This document shows, piece after piece, positions 41,704 through 50,531 of a DNA stretch of 64,000 nucleotides (within the stretch, counting starts at the first letter, position 1; each line of letters starts with the position of its first letter). Below the pieces are notes generated by a model. The model did no database searches, was not told the DNA's origin, and was given only the letters and a program-made list of their open reading frames with translations. The DNA is from Halorussus gelatinilyticus (GTDB lineage Archaea > Halobacteriota > Halobacteria > Halobacteriales > Haladaptataceae), in the NCBI RefSeq assembly GCF_023238445.1, contig NZ_CP096658.1:2356001-2420000 (forward strand). Reading direction: 5' to 3'. A program made the translations under genes and the position numbers.

Positions 41704-42972
41704 ATGACCGAAGTCGTCGTCGCTGGCGGGGGACTGGCCGGACTGGTCGCGGCGCGTCACTTGGCGGACGCCGGCGCGGACGTGCGACTCTACGAGCGCC
41801 ACCACGATTTGGGCGGGCGAGTGCGGAGCCTGCGCCGCGACGGATTCGTCTTCGACCGGGGGTTCCAGGTGCTGTTCACCGCCTACCCTGCGGTCCGGCG
41901 GGAGTTGGACCTCGACTCGCTCGACCTGCGCTACTTCAAGCCCGGCGCGGTGGTCGCCCGGCCCGGCGAGCGCTCGACGCTCGCGGACCCGTTTCGGGAC
42001 GTGGACGCCGCGCTGGAGACCGCGCTCAACCGCGAGGTGACCCTGCGCGACAAACTGAACGTCCTCGAACTCCGCCGGGAACTCGCCGACAAGCCCGACC
42101 GCGAGATATTCGCCGGCAGCGACAGTTCGACCCGCGAGTACCTGCGCGAGCGGGGGTTCTCCGAGCGGTTCGTGGACAACTTCGCCGCGCCGTTCTACGG
42201 CGGTATCACGCTCGACAGGAGTCTGAAAACGTCGAAGAAGGTCTTCGAGTTCACCTTCAAGATGCTGACGGTCGGTCGCATCGCGGTCCCCGCCCGCGGG
42301 ATGGCGGCGATTACCGAGCGACTGGCGGAGTCGGCGCGCGAGGCGGGCGTCGAGGTGGTGACCGACGAGACCGTGACCGACCTGCGCGCGGACGACCGCG
42401 GCCCGGAACTCGAACTCGGCCGGGACTCGACCAGCGCCGACGCCGCGGTGGTCGCCACCGACCCGAAGGAGGCCCGCGAACTGACCGGTGTCGAGTCGAT
42501 TCCGACCGACGCGAAGGGTTGCGTCACGCAGTACTACGCCTTCGACGGCCCGGAACTCGACGCGGGCGAGCGACTGCTTCTCAACGCCGAGTCGGACGCG
42601 CCGAACCAAATCGCGCAACTCTCCTCTGTCGCGCCCGAGTACGCGCCCGAGGACCGCAACCTCCTGAGCGCGACGTTCCTCGGCGTCCCCGACGACCCGG
42701 ACGAGGACCTCGCGGCGCAGACAGCCCGGACGCTCGACTCGTGGTACCCCGAGCGACGGCTCGACCTCGAAACGCTCCACACGAGTCGCGTCGAGTTCGC
42801 GCAGTTCGCCCAACCGCCGGGGGTCCACCGCCGCCTGCCCGACGTGGACGCCCCTGACGGGCCGGTCTACCTCGCGGGCGAGTTCACCGAGGCGTCGTCG
42901 CTGAACGCCGCGATGACGAGCGGTCGGACGGCCGCGAAGGCGGTGGCCGAGGACTTCGACTTGGACTCGTGA
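41704..42972 (+). CDS. FAD-dependent amine-oxidase-type oxidoreductase (phytoene desaturase/protoporphyrinogen oxidase-like)
   Basis: A 422-residue flavoprotein. The FAD-binding motif VVAGGGLAGLVAARHLADAG is at 4-23, with LYERHHDLGGRVRS near 32-45, RGFQVLFTAYP, and the late motif GPVYLAGEFTEASSLNAAM typical of the amine oxidase family. The closest functional groups are protoporphyrinogen oxidase and carotenoid desaturases; the substrate cannot be told from sequence. No carotenoid genes are adjacent, and crtB is 22 kb away. Confidence 0.88.
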   Translation: MTEVVVAGGGLAGLVAARHLADAGADVRLYERHHDLGGRVRSLRRDGFVFDRGFQVLFTAYPAVRRELDLDSLDLRYFKPGAVVARPGERSTLADPFRDVDAALETALNREVTLRDKLNVLELRRELADKPDREIFAGSDSSTREYLRERGFSERFVDNFAAPFYGGITLDRSLKTSKKVFEFTFKMLTVGRIAVPARGMAAITERLAESAREAGVEVVTDETVTDLRADDRGPELELGRDSTSADAAVVATDPKEARELTGVESIPTDAKGCVTQYYAFDGPELDAGERLLLNAESDAPNQIAQLSSVAPEYAPEDRNLLSATFLGVPDDPDEDLAAQTARTLDSWYPERRLDLETLHTSRVEFAQFAQPPGVHRRLPDVDAPDGPVYLAGEFTEASSLNAAMTSGRTAAKAVAEDFDLDS

Positions 42973-43131
42973 ACGTCGAGAACCGCGGCGGCGACCCCTG
43001 ATGAACGTTCTACTTCGGCGTGGTACTGTGTGTGCGATTGCGGTAGACTCCTTCGAGTCGGCAATAGCTAGCTTCCTTACACAGAAACTGTCCGTCCCGT
43101 CGTAGGAATCGCCGGTAACTCACTCGCGTCC

Positions 43132-43851
43132 TCAAAGCATCCGTCGGAACTCGCCCAGCGGCGGAAACGACAACACCTCGTCGCCGTCCGAGTCCCACAC
43201 GACCGGTCGCAACGCGTCGGCGTCGGTCACGAGCGGCGACTGGAAGTCCCGCGCCGACATCCCGTTGACCGTCGCGCCGGGCGCGAGGCGGTTGAACGCG
43301 GGCACCATCAGCACGTCGCCGCCCCGATAGGCTCCCGGCCCGTAGAGCAGACAGGGGTGGCGCGTGCCCTCGATTTCGATGGCCGGGTGGTCGTGGCCGA
43401 CGACGTAGCGGGCCGCCGACTCGTCGGGCGCGGCGTGGCCGTGGACGACCAGCGCGTCGCCGACGCGGTACTCGTCGGGGGTCGAGACCGACTCCGAGTC
43501 GAGAGCGGCGTCGGACTCGTCGCCGCGGAGCGAGTCGAGCATCGAGTCGTGATTGCCCCGAACGACGACCAACTCCGCGCCCGCGTCCGCGACGGTCTCG
43601 CGGAGCGCGACCACCGTCTCGGCGACGCCCTCTGGAATTCGGTCGAACGCGTGGAGGAGGTCGCCCGCGACGACGACCGTCGCGGGCGAGAAGGCGGCCA
43701 GCAGGCCGGCCAGTCGGTCGGTTAGGTCGGCGCGCTCGCCCAGCGGGAGTTCGACCGCAGAGGCGGCATCGCGGCCGACGTGGAGGTCGGCGACGACGAG
43801 CGCGTCCTCGTTGGGGAGGTAGACCGCCCGGTCGCGGAACTGCGCGTCCAT
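43132..43851 (-). CDS. Metallophosphoesterase (YkuE/Lhr-associated type)
   Basis: A 239-residue two-metal phosphoesterase with motifs VVADLHVGRD, VAGDLLHAFD, VRGNHDSM, VVHGHAAPD and VVGHDHPAIE. The layout (long mid-loop with PGAYRGGDVLMVPAFN) fits the family of phosphoesterases often paired with DNA repair helicases in archaea, though none is adjacent. The ATG at 43851 begins the conserved part (AVYLPNEDALVVADLH). The 159 bases between its stop and the FAD gene contain no feature I can support. Confidence 0.87.
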   Translation of the reverse strand: MDAQFRDRAVYLPNEDALVVADLHVGRDAASAVELPLGERADLTDRLAGLLAAFSPATVVVAGDLLHAFDRIPEGVAETVVALRETVADAGAELVVVRGNHDSMLDSLRGDESDAALDSESVSTPDEYRVGDALVVHGHAAPDESAARYVVGHDHPAIEIEGTRHPCLLYGPGAYRGGDVLMVPAFNRLAPGATVNGMSARDFQSPLVTDADALRPVVWDSDGDEVLSFPPLGEFRRML

Positions 43852-43945
43852 CGGCGCGGTGTTGGGTCCGGCCCGTCTTCCGGGTTGCGGTTGGTAGCGT
43901 TCGTCCGGGGTCCGTGTCACCGAGCGCTCTTCGTCGGGCGGCCGG

Positions 43946-44359
43946 TCACGGCGGGTCGCCGAAGCGGCCGAGAAACGCCTCGCGAGTGCGGACGGCGACG
44001 CCCGCGACGCCGTCGCAGTCCCGGAGGTGGGAGTCGTCCGAGACCACGCAGTCGGCGCAGGCCGCGACCGCGCATTCGAGGACGTCGTCGTCGGGGTCCG
44101 CCGCGGCGTCGATTTCGACCGCGGGTTCGACCACGCGGGCGACGTCGAGGACGCGCTCGACGGTCTCGGCGCGGCGTCCGGACGGGAGCGGCAGGTGGTC
44201 GTAGGCGAGGACTGCCGCGAACTCCCGGAGGAGAGCGGGCGAGACGGCGACTTCGACGTCGCCCGACTCCGCGAGCGCGACGCAGGCTAACGGCTCGTCG
44301 GGGAAGGCGAGTTCCCCGACGAGGACGTTGGTGTCGAAGACGACGGTCGGCCGGTTCAC
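43946..44359 (-). CDS. PIN-domain protein (putative RNase)
   Basis: A 137-residue PIN-fold protein with the acidic residues of the active site: Asp in VVFDTNVLVGE, Glu in LLREFAAVL, Asp in PDDDVLECAVA and Asp in CVVSDDSHLRD. It belongs to the group often annotated as toxin component, but no antitoxin gene is adjacent: the neighbours are a phosphoesterase (94-base gap) and a divergent regulator. The start is GTG. Confidence 0.87.
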   Translation of the reverse strand: MNRPTVVFDTNVLVGELAFPDEPLACVALAESGDVEVAVSPALLREFAAVLAYDHLPLPSGRRAETVERVLDVARVVEPAVEIDAAADPDDDVLECAVAACADCVVSDDSHLRDCDGVAGVAVRTREAFLGRFGDPP

Positions 44360-44463
44360 GGCGACGGATCCGGGCCGGCGAACGAAAAGCGTCCCGAACC
44401 GCGGTCGAGCGACCTCGAACGGGCCTCGTCACCGACCCGACCGCTCGAACGGCCGACCGCCGG

Positions 44464-44472
44464 GGATTTATG
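44464..44472 (+). promoter_or_regulatory. TATA element of the MarR-like regulator gene
   Basis: GGGATTTATG lies about 28 bases upstream of the ATG at 44497, supporting that start instead of the in-frame ATG at 44470. Confidence 0.55.
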
Positions 44473-44496
44473 TTCGTCGTGGTGAAACCGGTAGGT

Positions 44497-45282
44497 ATGG
44501 CCGACGTTTTGGAGAACAAGCGCGCCGCGACGCGGTTCCGCATCCTCGCCGAGATCGCCGAGCGCCAACCCGCGGTGAGTCAGGGCGAGATTGCAGAGGC
44601 GGTCGGCGTGACGAGTCAGGCCGTCAGCGAGTACATCCGGGCGCTGGTCGAGGAGGAACTGGTCGAGAAGGAGGGTCGCTCGCGCTACACCGTCACCAAG
44701 GAGGGCGTCGATTGGTTGCTGCAGGAGGCCACGGACGTTCGCCGGTACGCCGACCACGTCACCGACGACGTGCTGGGGAGCGTCCAAGAGGAGGCCGCCA
44801 TCGCCACCGACGACGTCTCGGAGGGCGAGGCCGTCACGCTCTCGCTGCGCGACGGCTTGCTCCACGCGACGCCCGGCGAGGAGGGTCCCGCGACGGGCGT
44901 CGCCACCACCGACGCCGAGGCCGACGGGGACGTTGGCGTGACCGGTTTCGAGGGCATCATCGACTTCGAACCCGGCACGGTCACGGTGTATCAGGTGCCG
45001 CCGGTCCGGTCGGGCGGCGCGTCGGCCACCGACGCCCGGACGCTCGCGGGGGCCTGCGAGTCGGCAGACCTCGTGGCCGCGACGGGCGTCGAGGCCGTGG
45101 TGGCGCTCCGGCGCGCCGACTGCGACCCCGCGACGACCTTCGCCGCCGGCGAGGTTGCGGCCGAGGCCGCGGGCCGGGGTCTCGACGCGGTGGTGGTCGC
45201 CACCGCCGACATCGTGGGACGAGTCACCGACGCGCTACGGGACGGTAACATCGCCTACGAAGTCTCGGAACTCAGTTCCTGA
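44497..45282 (+). CDS. MarR-like winged-helix transcription regulator with C-terminal sensing domain
   Basis: A 261-residue protein. The N-terminal winged helix (about 8-75) has FRILAEIAERQPAVSQGEIA, VGVTSQAVSEYIRALVEE and KEGRSRYTVTKEG. The remaining 180 residues form a mixed alpha/beta domain (LSLRDGLLHATPG, GFEGIIDFEPGTVTVYQVPP, ATGVEAVVALRRA) that may bind a small ligand. This architecture is common in haloarchaea; the regulon is unknown. It is divergent from the PIN gene. Confidence 0.83.
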   Translation: MADVLENKRAATRFRILAEIAERQPAVSQGEIAEAVGVTSQAVSEYIRALVEEELVEKEGRSRYTVTKEGVDWLLQEATDVRRYADHVTDDVLGSVQEEAAIATDDVSEGEAVTLSLRDGLLHATPGEEGPATGVATTDAEADGDVGVTGFEGIIDFEPGTVTVYQVPPVRSGGASATDARTLAGACESADLVAATGVEAVVALRRADCDPATTFAAGEVAAEAAGRGLDAVVVATADIVGRVTDALRDGNIAYEVSELSS

Positions 45283-45307
45283 CTGGCCCGTCGCGCTGCG
45301 CTCCGAC

Positions 45308-45883
45308 CTAACTCACCCGATTCTTCGCCGCGGTGTACGCCTCCCGGACCTGCTGGAACTCCTCGCGGTCGCCGCCGTGGTCCGGGTGAACTTCCTTGAC
45401 CTTCCGCCGGTAGGCGCGTTTGACCTCGGCGAGCGACGCGCCGTGAGGAACGCCCAGAATGGCGAAGGCTGCCTCGGTGGGGTCCACGCGCTCGTCGTCC
45501 TCGTCGCCGGTGATGTCCGGCGTCTCGAACGGCAGGCGGTCGCCCAGATGCATGCCGGGCATCTCGTGTTCCACGAGGACCGCGTAGGTCGGCGACCGCT
45601 CGATGCGGAAGTACGCCTGCGCGTCGAAGGTGATGGCGACGTCGCGTTTCGGCAGGTAGAACGCGACGTGCTGGCCCTCCACGAAGTGGTCCTCGGCGAA
45701 CTCCTCGCCGATGGCCGAGAGGTACTGGCGGATTTCGACGCGGCGTCGGCCCTCGCCCGTGGTGTAGGTCGCGTTCGAGGGCCGGTTCGGGTAGAGGCGC
45801 GCCCCTGCGACGAAGATTGCGCCGATGAGGACGCCGACCCCGACCGACAGCCAGAGACCGACGGCCAGCCATTCTGGCAACAC
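45308..45883 (-). CDS. Membrane-anchored DnaJ-domain protein
   Basis: A 191-residue protein with an N-terminal membrane helix (about 5-27), a middle domain of about 100 residues that includes VEIRQYLSAIGEEFAEDHFV and DVAITFDAQAYFRIE, and a C-terminal J domain (about 137-191) with the invariant HPD in VKEVHPDHGGD. The J domain should stimulate DnaK ATPase, here held at the membrane. Start is GTG at 45883; a TTG directly behind it is an alternative. Confidence 0.85.
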   Translation of the reverse strand: MLPEWLAVGLWLSVGVGVLIGAIFVAGARLYPNRPSNATYTTGEGRRRVEIRQYLSAIGEEFAEDHFVEGQHVAFYLPKRDVAITFDAQAYFRIERSPTYAVLVEHEMPGMHLGDRLPFETPDITGDEDDERVDPTEAAFAILGVPHGASLAEVKRAYRRKVKEVHPDHGGDREEFQQVREAYTAAKNRVS

Positions 45884-46023
45884 GAGAAGGCGTAAGGGCC
45901 GTACGATAAAGAATCTCCCGCCGGCCGCTCTACGCCATTTCGGTACGAAACGATGCCAACATTAATGTCCGTCCACTTAGATTGACCGAACGGTATGTCA
46001 GGTCGGTACCGGTACTCGGACAA

Positions 46024-46563
46024 ATGACAGTACAGGACCAGACTCCCGATCGCGAGGACAGACTCGACCCCGGCGAGATTCACAACGTCCTCCGGAACGA
46101 CCGACGTAGACGTGCGATACAGCGGTTGCGAGAGTCCGACGGGCCGATATCGGTCGATGCGCTCGCGGAACACATCGCCGCCGCCGAGACCGGTGAGTCG
46201 CCGCCGCCCCGAGACGTGCGCAAGAGCGTCTACGTGTCACTCCACCAGACTCACCTGCCGAAACTCGACGACCTCGGTATCGTCGAGTACGACCAGCGCG
46301 ACCAGCAACTCGAACTCCGCGACCGGGCCGAACAGGTCGAGGTGTACATGGAGGTCGTCGCCGAGGACGACATCTCGTGGGCGACCTACTATCTCGGAGT
46401 AAGTCTACTGGGTCTGGTCACGCTCTCGGCGGTCCGGTTCGACCTTCTTTTCGTCTCGTCGTTCGGTATCGCGTTCTGGTCGTGGTACTTCCTCGCCCTG
46501 TTCGCGCTCTCGGCGTCGTATCACGCCTACTCGGAGCGCGACCACCGGCTGTTCGACTCCTGA
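46024..46563 (+). CDS. DUF7344-type winged-helix protein with two membrane helices
   Basis: A 179-residue protein. The N-terminal DUF7344 winged helix (about 18-110) has IHNVLRNDRRRRAIQRLRE, ISVDALAEHIAA and VSLHQTHLPKLDDLGIVEYD. Two membrane helices follow (about 120-140 and 142-165), so it would bind DNA from the membrane. It is a paralogue of the soluble protein at 2971-3357. The ATG at 46024 is my choice; a TTG at 45982 would add 14 residues. Confidence 0.8.
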   Translation: MTVQDQTPDREDRLDPGEIHNVLRNDRRRRAIQRLRESDGPISVDALAEHIAAAETGESPPPRDVRKSVYVSLHQTHLPKLDDLGIVEYDQRDQQLELRDRAEQVEVYMEVVAEDDISWATYYLGVSLLGLVTLSAVRFDLLFVSSFGIAFWSWYFLALFALSASYHAYSERDHRLFDS

Positions 46564-46593
46564 ACGCGATCTCGAAGGAAGAAAAGAGGCCGT

Positions 46594-47352
46594 TCAGCCG
46601 ATGTACCGCAGATTCTCGTCGGTCGCCATCCCGGACTGCTGGTTCTCCATCTCCTGAATCTTGTTCGCCACGTCCTCCATGTCGTCGGCGCGTTCTTCGA
46701 GCGAGTCGAAGTTGACCTCGAACTCCAGCACCGCTTCGAGGACTTCGAGGACCGCGCGGGCGCTCTTGGGGTCCACGAGGTAGCCGCTGGTCTCACCCAT
46801 CAGACACGCCGCCCGGAAGCCGCGGCGTTCGCCGAGTCCGAGGAGGAGTCCGCTCGTGCCGACGATGCCGCCTGCAGGTTCGTCCTCGCGGAACTCGACG
46901 TCCACGTCTTCCAACTCCTCGACGAACTCCGCGTCGGTGGCCGCGCCCAGCACGTCGTACTCGTCCATGAGTTCGCCGGTGGGGACGCCGCCGAGCGCGT
47001 AGACCGTCTCGACGCCGAACTCCTCGGCCACGTCGAGGAACGCGTCGGTCAGTCGGTAGTGGCCGGTGTTGTCGCTGGCTTGGTGTTTGCCGGTCAGCAC
47101 CAGCAGGTCACGCTCGTCGAGTTCGACCGCGTGAATCTTCGCGCAGGCGAGCCCCGTCGTCCCGTCGTCTTCGACGCTGACCTGGGGCGGGAAGTGTTCG
47201 GAGTATATCCGTCGCACCAACTCGCTTTCCTTCTCTTCGAGGAGGTGTTCGGCCGCCAGTTTTCCGACGTGGCCGACGCCCGGCAGGCCCTCGACCAAAA
47301 CCGGGTCCTGTAGGTCTGGGTCGGCGACAACCTCGATGTCGAGTTCGTCCAT
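46594..47352 (-). CDS. PAC2-family protein (proteasome assembly chaperone-like)
   Basis: A 252-residue protein with the PAC2 fold: PVLVEGLPGVGHVGKLAAEHL near 17-37, LLVLTGKHQASDNTGHY, YALGGVPTG and GTSGLLLGLGERRGF. The C-terminal 50 residues are a charged helix (ERADDMEDVANKIQEME). It is the last gene of the operon L44e-S27e-eIF2a-Nop10, six bases after nop10, a conserved archaeal arrangement. Its exact role is not established. Confidence 0.9.
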   Translation of the reverse strand: MDELDIEVVADPDLQDPVLVEGLPGVGHVGKLAAEHLLEEKESELVRRIYSEHFPPQVSVEDDGTTGLACAKIHAVELDERDLLVLTGKHQASDNTGHYRLTDAFLDVAEEFGVETVYALGGVPTGELMDEYDVLGAATDAEFVEELEDVDVEFREDEPAGGIVGTSGLLLGLGERRGFRAACLMGETSGYLVDPKSARAVLEVLEAVLEFEVNFDSLEERADDMEDVANKIQEMENQQSGMATDENLRYIG

Positions 47353-47358
47353 GTGGTT

Positions 47359-47541
47359 TTACTCGCGGGCGCGCTCCTTAAGTGCCCGTCGGTACTCGCC
47401 GTGGGGGTCCTCGGGGTTGAACGGTGCGGGCGCGCTGTTGACGGCCTCGGCTCCGCACTCCGGACACGTCGTAGAAAGGGTGTACACCGGTCGCGGGTGT
47501 TCGTCGCGCCACGCCGAGCAGACGAAGATGTCGGATTTCAT
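47359..47541 (-). CDS. nop10: H/ACA ribonucleoprotein protein Nop10
   Basis: A 60-residue zinc-binding protein of the H/ACA pseudouridylation complex with Cbf5, Gar1 and L7Ae. It matches the family over its whole length: KSDIFVCSAW, VYTLSTTCPECGAEAVNSAP (Cys8, 26 and 29 visible) and FNPEDPHGEYRRAL. It sits five bases after the eIF2-alpha stop. Confidence 0.96.
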   Translation of the reverse strand: MKSDIFVCSAWRDEHPRPVYTLSTTCPECGAEAVNSAPAPFNPEDPHGEYRRALKERARE

Positions 47542-47546
47542 CCCGG

Positions 47547-48350
47547 CTACTGCTCTTCTTCGGTCTGTCGGTCACGGTGGAACGACCCGGTACCGCCGAC
47601 CGACTCGATGGCCTTCTCCGCGCGGGCCGCGCTCTCTTTGAGCTGGTCCTCGGCGGTCTTGTAGTTGGGTGCTTGCACCCGGATGCGGTACTCGGGCGCG
47701 CCGACGTAGGTGACTTCGAGGTCGATCTCGTCGGGGATGTCGCCGTTCCCTTCGGCGGCCTGTAGCGCCTCTTTGATGTCGTCCACGCCGCCGCTCGACG
47801 CGCTCTCGAGGTCCACGTACCCCGTGACCGTGACGTAGGGGACCGAGACGTTCTCGCGGGCGGTGTCCACGATTTGGGTGACCTCCTCGTCGGTGAGGTC
47901 GGTGTCCGAGAGCGCCTCGGGACCGTGAATCGCGGCCTGCTCGAAGCCGCCGTAGAGACCGCCGAACTCCGCGAGGAGTTCGTTGGCGACGTGGGCGTAC
48001 TTGTCGTCGTCCACGTCTTCGCCGAAGGCCAACTCCATCCAGTTGTCGGCCTTCTGCTCGTTCTTCCACTCCTGAATCTTCTCGGAGCGCTGGTGGTCGT
48101 TGACGTCTTTGAGCGAGAGGTCGATCTGCTGTGCGCCCGTGTCCACGTCCAGCACTTTGCAGACGACCGTCTGGCCCTCGTTGACGTGGTCGCGGATGTT
48201 CTTTATCCATCCGGACGCGACTTCGCTGACGTGGATGAGACCCCGCTTGTCCTCGTACTCCGAGAGGTCTACGAAGACGCCGAAGTCCTCGATTTCGTCT
48301 ATCTTGCCGACGACGAGTTCGCCGGTGTCGGGCCAGCCGCTGTACTTCAT
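47547..48350 (-). CDS. eif2a: Translation initiation factor 2 subunit alpha
   Basis: A 267-residue subunit of the archaeal initiator-tRNA carrier aIF2. The S1 OB-fold is at about 8-85 ([39 protein letters not shown]), the helical domain at 88-175 and the C-terminal alpha/beta domain at 175-260. The start ATG overlaps the S27e stop by four bases. Confidence 0.96.
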   Translation of the reverse strand: MKYSGWPDTGELVVGKIDEIEDFGVFVDLSEYEDKRGLIHVSEVASGWIKNIRDHVNEGQTVVCKVLDVDTGAQQIDLSLKDVNDHQRSEKIQEWKNEQKADNWMELAFGEDVDDDKYAHVANELLAEFGGLYGGFEQAAIHGPEALSDTDLTDEEVTQIVDTARENVSVPYVTVTGYVDLESASSGGVDDIKEALQAAEGNGDIPDEIDLEVTYVGAPEYRIRVQAPNYKTAEDQLKESAARAEKAIESVGGTGSFHRDRQTEEEQ

Positions 48351-48565
48351 TGAGCTTCCACTGTCTCGTCGGACTCGGTCCGACTACTCGCGGAGCGACG
48401 CTCCACGGTCTCGATCACTTCGCCTTCGAACTCGGCGTCGCCGCCGGTCGGCCGGGCGAGGGTCGCGCCGCAGACGGCGCAGGCGACCTCGGTCGCGGCC
48501 TTGCCGAAGACGACCTGTTCGTTGTCGCAGTCGGGGCACTGCACCTTGTAGAAGTTTCCTGCCAT
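48347..48565 (-). CDS. rps27e: 30S ribosomal protein S27e
   Basis: A 72-residue zinc-ribbon ribosomal protein with Cys10, Cys13, Cys29 and Cys32 ([29 protein letters not shown]). The C-terminal 25 residues are an acidic extension longer than the minimal family. The gene lies between L44e and eIF2-alpha, overlapping the latter by four bases. Confidence 0.95.
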   Translation of the reverse strand: MAGNFYKVQCPDCDNEQVVFGKAATEVACAVCGATLARPTGGDAEFEGEVIETVERRSASSRTESDETVEAQ

Positions 48566-48568
48566 GGG

Positions 48569-48850
48569 TTAGTCCTCCAGTTCGAGTCGGCCGGCGCGCC
48601 ATCCCTCGCGGAGGTGGGCCTTGCCGCACTCGCTGCAGAGGTACTTCAGGTCGGTCTTCTTCGTGGGCTTGTCGCCACCGGGCACTTTGGAGAACCGACC
48701 GCGGTTCCCGATACCCTTCGAGCCTTCGCGCTGCTTACGCTGGTCCCACTTCATGCCGGTCGAGCGACCGGTTCGGACCTTCTGGACCTCGTGTTCTTCG
48801 TGAGCCTTGCAATGCGGGCAGTACGTATTGAAGCGTCGTGGCATCTGCAT
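48569..48850 (-). CDS. rpl44e: 50S ribosomal protein L44e
   Basis: A 93-residue zinc-binding ribosomal protein: [20 protein letters not shown] at the start, [15 protein letters not shown] in the middle and [19 protein letters not shown] at the end, with two C-x2-C pairs. It is the first gene of the operon. The start MQMPRRF is used as in other haloarchaeal L44e proteins. Confidence 0.96.
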   Translation of the reverse strand: MQMPRRFNTYCPHCKAHEEHEVQKVRTGRSTGMKWDQRKQREGSKGIGNRGRFSKVPGGDKPTKKTDLKYLCSECGKAHLREGWRAGRLELED

Positions 48851-49234
48851 AGATATCTACCTTGCCGTGGTGTAGGGCCACGGGGCTTAAAACCCGTTTG
48901 GTTCACGGTCGAACCCGAGGGCGGGCGTTCCGTCCCGGCCCACCCGCGGGGCGCGCTCTCCGCTCGACCGACGTCGGGTCGTTCTCGTCCGGAGTTTTAC
49001 TTTCGCCGCGCGTGGCGCGATTTTAAGTCCGATCCGTGCGAACTATTGGGTAACGACCGTCGTACAGCGGGTGCGTGGTGGTGTGACGACGAGTCCGCCG
49101 CGACGGTCGCCGGAGGACACGATGCTAGGCTCTCACTCGAATCGGTTCGGACGATACGGAATGGACGGTCGGGGGGAAGCGACGCGAGCGACGGCACCGA
49201 CGCGAGCGACGACGCGCGTTCGGGGTGGGTCGCG
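48851..49234. other. Divergent intergenic region with L44e operon promoter
   Basis: On the minus strand a TATA-like GTTTTAAGCC (about 48886-48895) precedes L44e. Between it and the ATG lies a 6-bp inverted repeat CCGTGG/CCACGG (48865-48870 and 48878-48883), which could be a leader hairpin or operator. The remaining 330 bases show no gene; the frame of the next gene is open here, so its start may lie further upstream than given. Confidence 0.5.
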
Positions 49235-50032
49235 ATGACCGGGGTCGCGAAACTGCTGGCGTCGGTCCCGGCGAGCGCGCCGGTCCAGCGCGTGCGTAAC
49301 TACCACCTGACGGACCGGGCCGCGAGTCCCCGGCCGCGGGACTTCCTGACCGCGGCCAGACGGACTGACGGCGCGGTCTGTCTCCGGTGGACCGACGCCG
49401 CCGGCGAGCGGTTCGTCCGGTACGCCGGTCCCGACTGGGAGTGCGCCGAGTTCGACCGCCACCGCGACCGGAAACGGGTCGAGACCTGCGGGGACGAGCG
49501 CGTGCTGGACCTGCTCGGGGACGCTCGCCCCGAACTCGTCGCGGCCGCCGACGTTCCGGGCGTCTTCGCGGAGCGAGACGCGCACGCCGCGCCCGAAACC
49601 GGTTTTGGAGTCGGCGAGACTTCGCCGACTCCGGACGCCGTCGCCACCGACGGCGGGTCGGAACCGAACGCCGAGGACGGCCCGCTCACCGCCGAGCGAG
49701 TTCGGATCGAGCGATACGCCGACCTGCTGGCCGACCCGGCCGTGGACCGGCACGACGCGGACGCGCTCGCGGCCGCGCTCCCGACTGGACCGCGAGAAGT
49801 CGCGTTCGGACTCCCGCTGGTGCTGGCCGAAGAGACCGTCCTCGAATCGGTCGCCGGGAGCGACCGTGTGATCGTCGCCGAACTCGTGCCCGAACGCGAG
49901 ACCGAGCGGGCCTACTACGTCCGGCAGGACCGGCGCGGGTGCTGGGTCTCGAAGGCCGCGGCGACGGTCTATAAACTCGCCGACGGGGCCACGTTGGACG
50001 CGGACCGACCCGAGTCCGCCGAGTCCGCATGA
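49235..50032 (+). CDS. Conserved haloarchaeal protein of unknown function
   Basis: A 265-residue acidic protein without recognised motif. It opens MTGVAKLLASVPASAPVQRV and contains RYAGPDWECAEFDRHRDR, a low-complexity segment around 125-150, and a C-terminal part LPLVLAEETVLESVAGSDRV with AYYVRQDRRGCWVSKAAAT. No signal peptide or membrane helix is seen. The stop overlaps the next start (ATGA), so it is co-expressed with the zinc-finger protein. Confidence 0.68.
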   Translation: MTGVAKLLASVPASAPVQRVRNYHLTDRAASPRPRDFLTAARRTDGAVCLRWTDAAGERFVRYAGPDWECAEFDRHRDRKRVETCGDERVLDLLGDARPELVAAADVPGVFAERDAHAAPETGFGVGETSPTPDAVATDGGSEPNAEDGPLTAERVRIERYADLLADPAVDRHDADALAAALPTGPREVAFGLPLVLAEETVLESVAGSDRVIVAELVPERETERAYYVRQDRRGCWVSKAAATVYKLADGATLDADRPESAESA

Positions 50033-50433
50033 CGGTCCAGCATCGCTTCGAGTGCGTCCACTGCGGCCGTCGCGTCCGTGGGACCGGCGAGGACTGCGAA
50101 ACCGCCCGACAGGACGCCCGCGAAAAAGGTGCGACCCACGTCAACGAGACTCACGAGGACCGACTTGTCCGGGACCCCGACTGGCCCGACGAACTCGCGC
50201 CCGACGACCTGCTGGCCGACGATGCGGCGTTCTGTTCGCTTCGAGGCTGGCTCTGCCCGGCCGACGACCTCCTCGTCTGCGACGACTGCGGCTACTACTT
50301 CGGTCACGAGTCCCACGGCGAGGACCGCTCGCCGGTCGGCGAGCGGGGACTGGTCTGCGAGACCTGTTACGACCGGCGCGTCCGCGACCGCGACGACTCG
50401 GTGTCCGAGGCCATCGACGACTTCTTCCGGTGA
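50029..50433 (+). CDS. Small Cys-rich zinc-binding protein
   Basis: A 134-residue protein with several metal-type Cys pairs: CVHC (9-12), WLCPADDLLVCDDCGYYFGH and VCETCYDRR. The spacing suggests two or three zinc knuckles. Function unknown. It is translationally coupled to the preceding gene through an ATGA overlap, so the two proteins may act together. Confidence 0.75.
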   Translation: MTVQHRFECVHCGRRVRGTGEDCETARQDAREKGATHVNETHEDRLVRDPDWPDELAPDDLLADDAAFCSLRGWLCPADDLLVCDDCGYYFGHESHGEDRSPVGERGLVCETCYDRRVRDRDDSVSEAIDDFFR

Positions 50434-50483
50434 AACATAGGTCCTCATACATTTCTCTCCGCAGGTGTTCGTTCCCGGATTTC

Positions 50484-50510
50484 TTTATATAAAAGAAATA
50501 ACTAAGTAAA
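50484..50510 (+). promoter_or_regulatory. A/T-rich promoter of the Tat-exported hydrolase gene
   Basis: TTCTTTATATAAAAGAAATAAC contains a clear TATA box (TTTATATAAA), about 45 bases before the ATG at 50532. TTCTTTATATAAAAGAA is also nearly palindromic. Confidence 0.6.
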
Positions 50511-50531
50511 TCCATCTCCTCGGTAAATTCG

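Noticed and set aside
43946-44496. PIN protein plus divergent regulator as a toxin-antitoxin pair
   Set aside because: The regulator is on the opposite strand with its own promoter and has a large sensing domain, unlike known VapB-type antitoxins.
48350-49234. Upstream extension of the plus-strand gene at 49235 across the L44e/S27e genes
   Set aside because: It would be antisense to two ribosomal protein genes and has no family match; the start near 49235 is more likely, although a start in the 48900-49234 part cannot be excluded.
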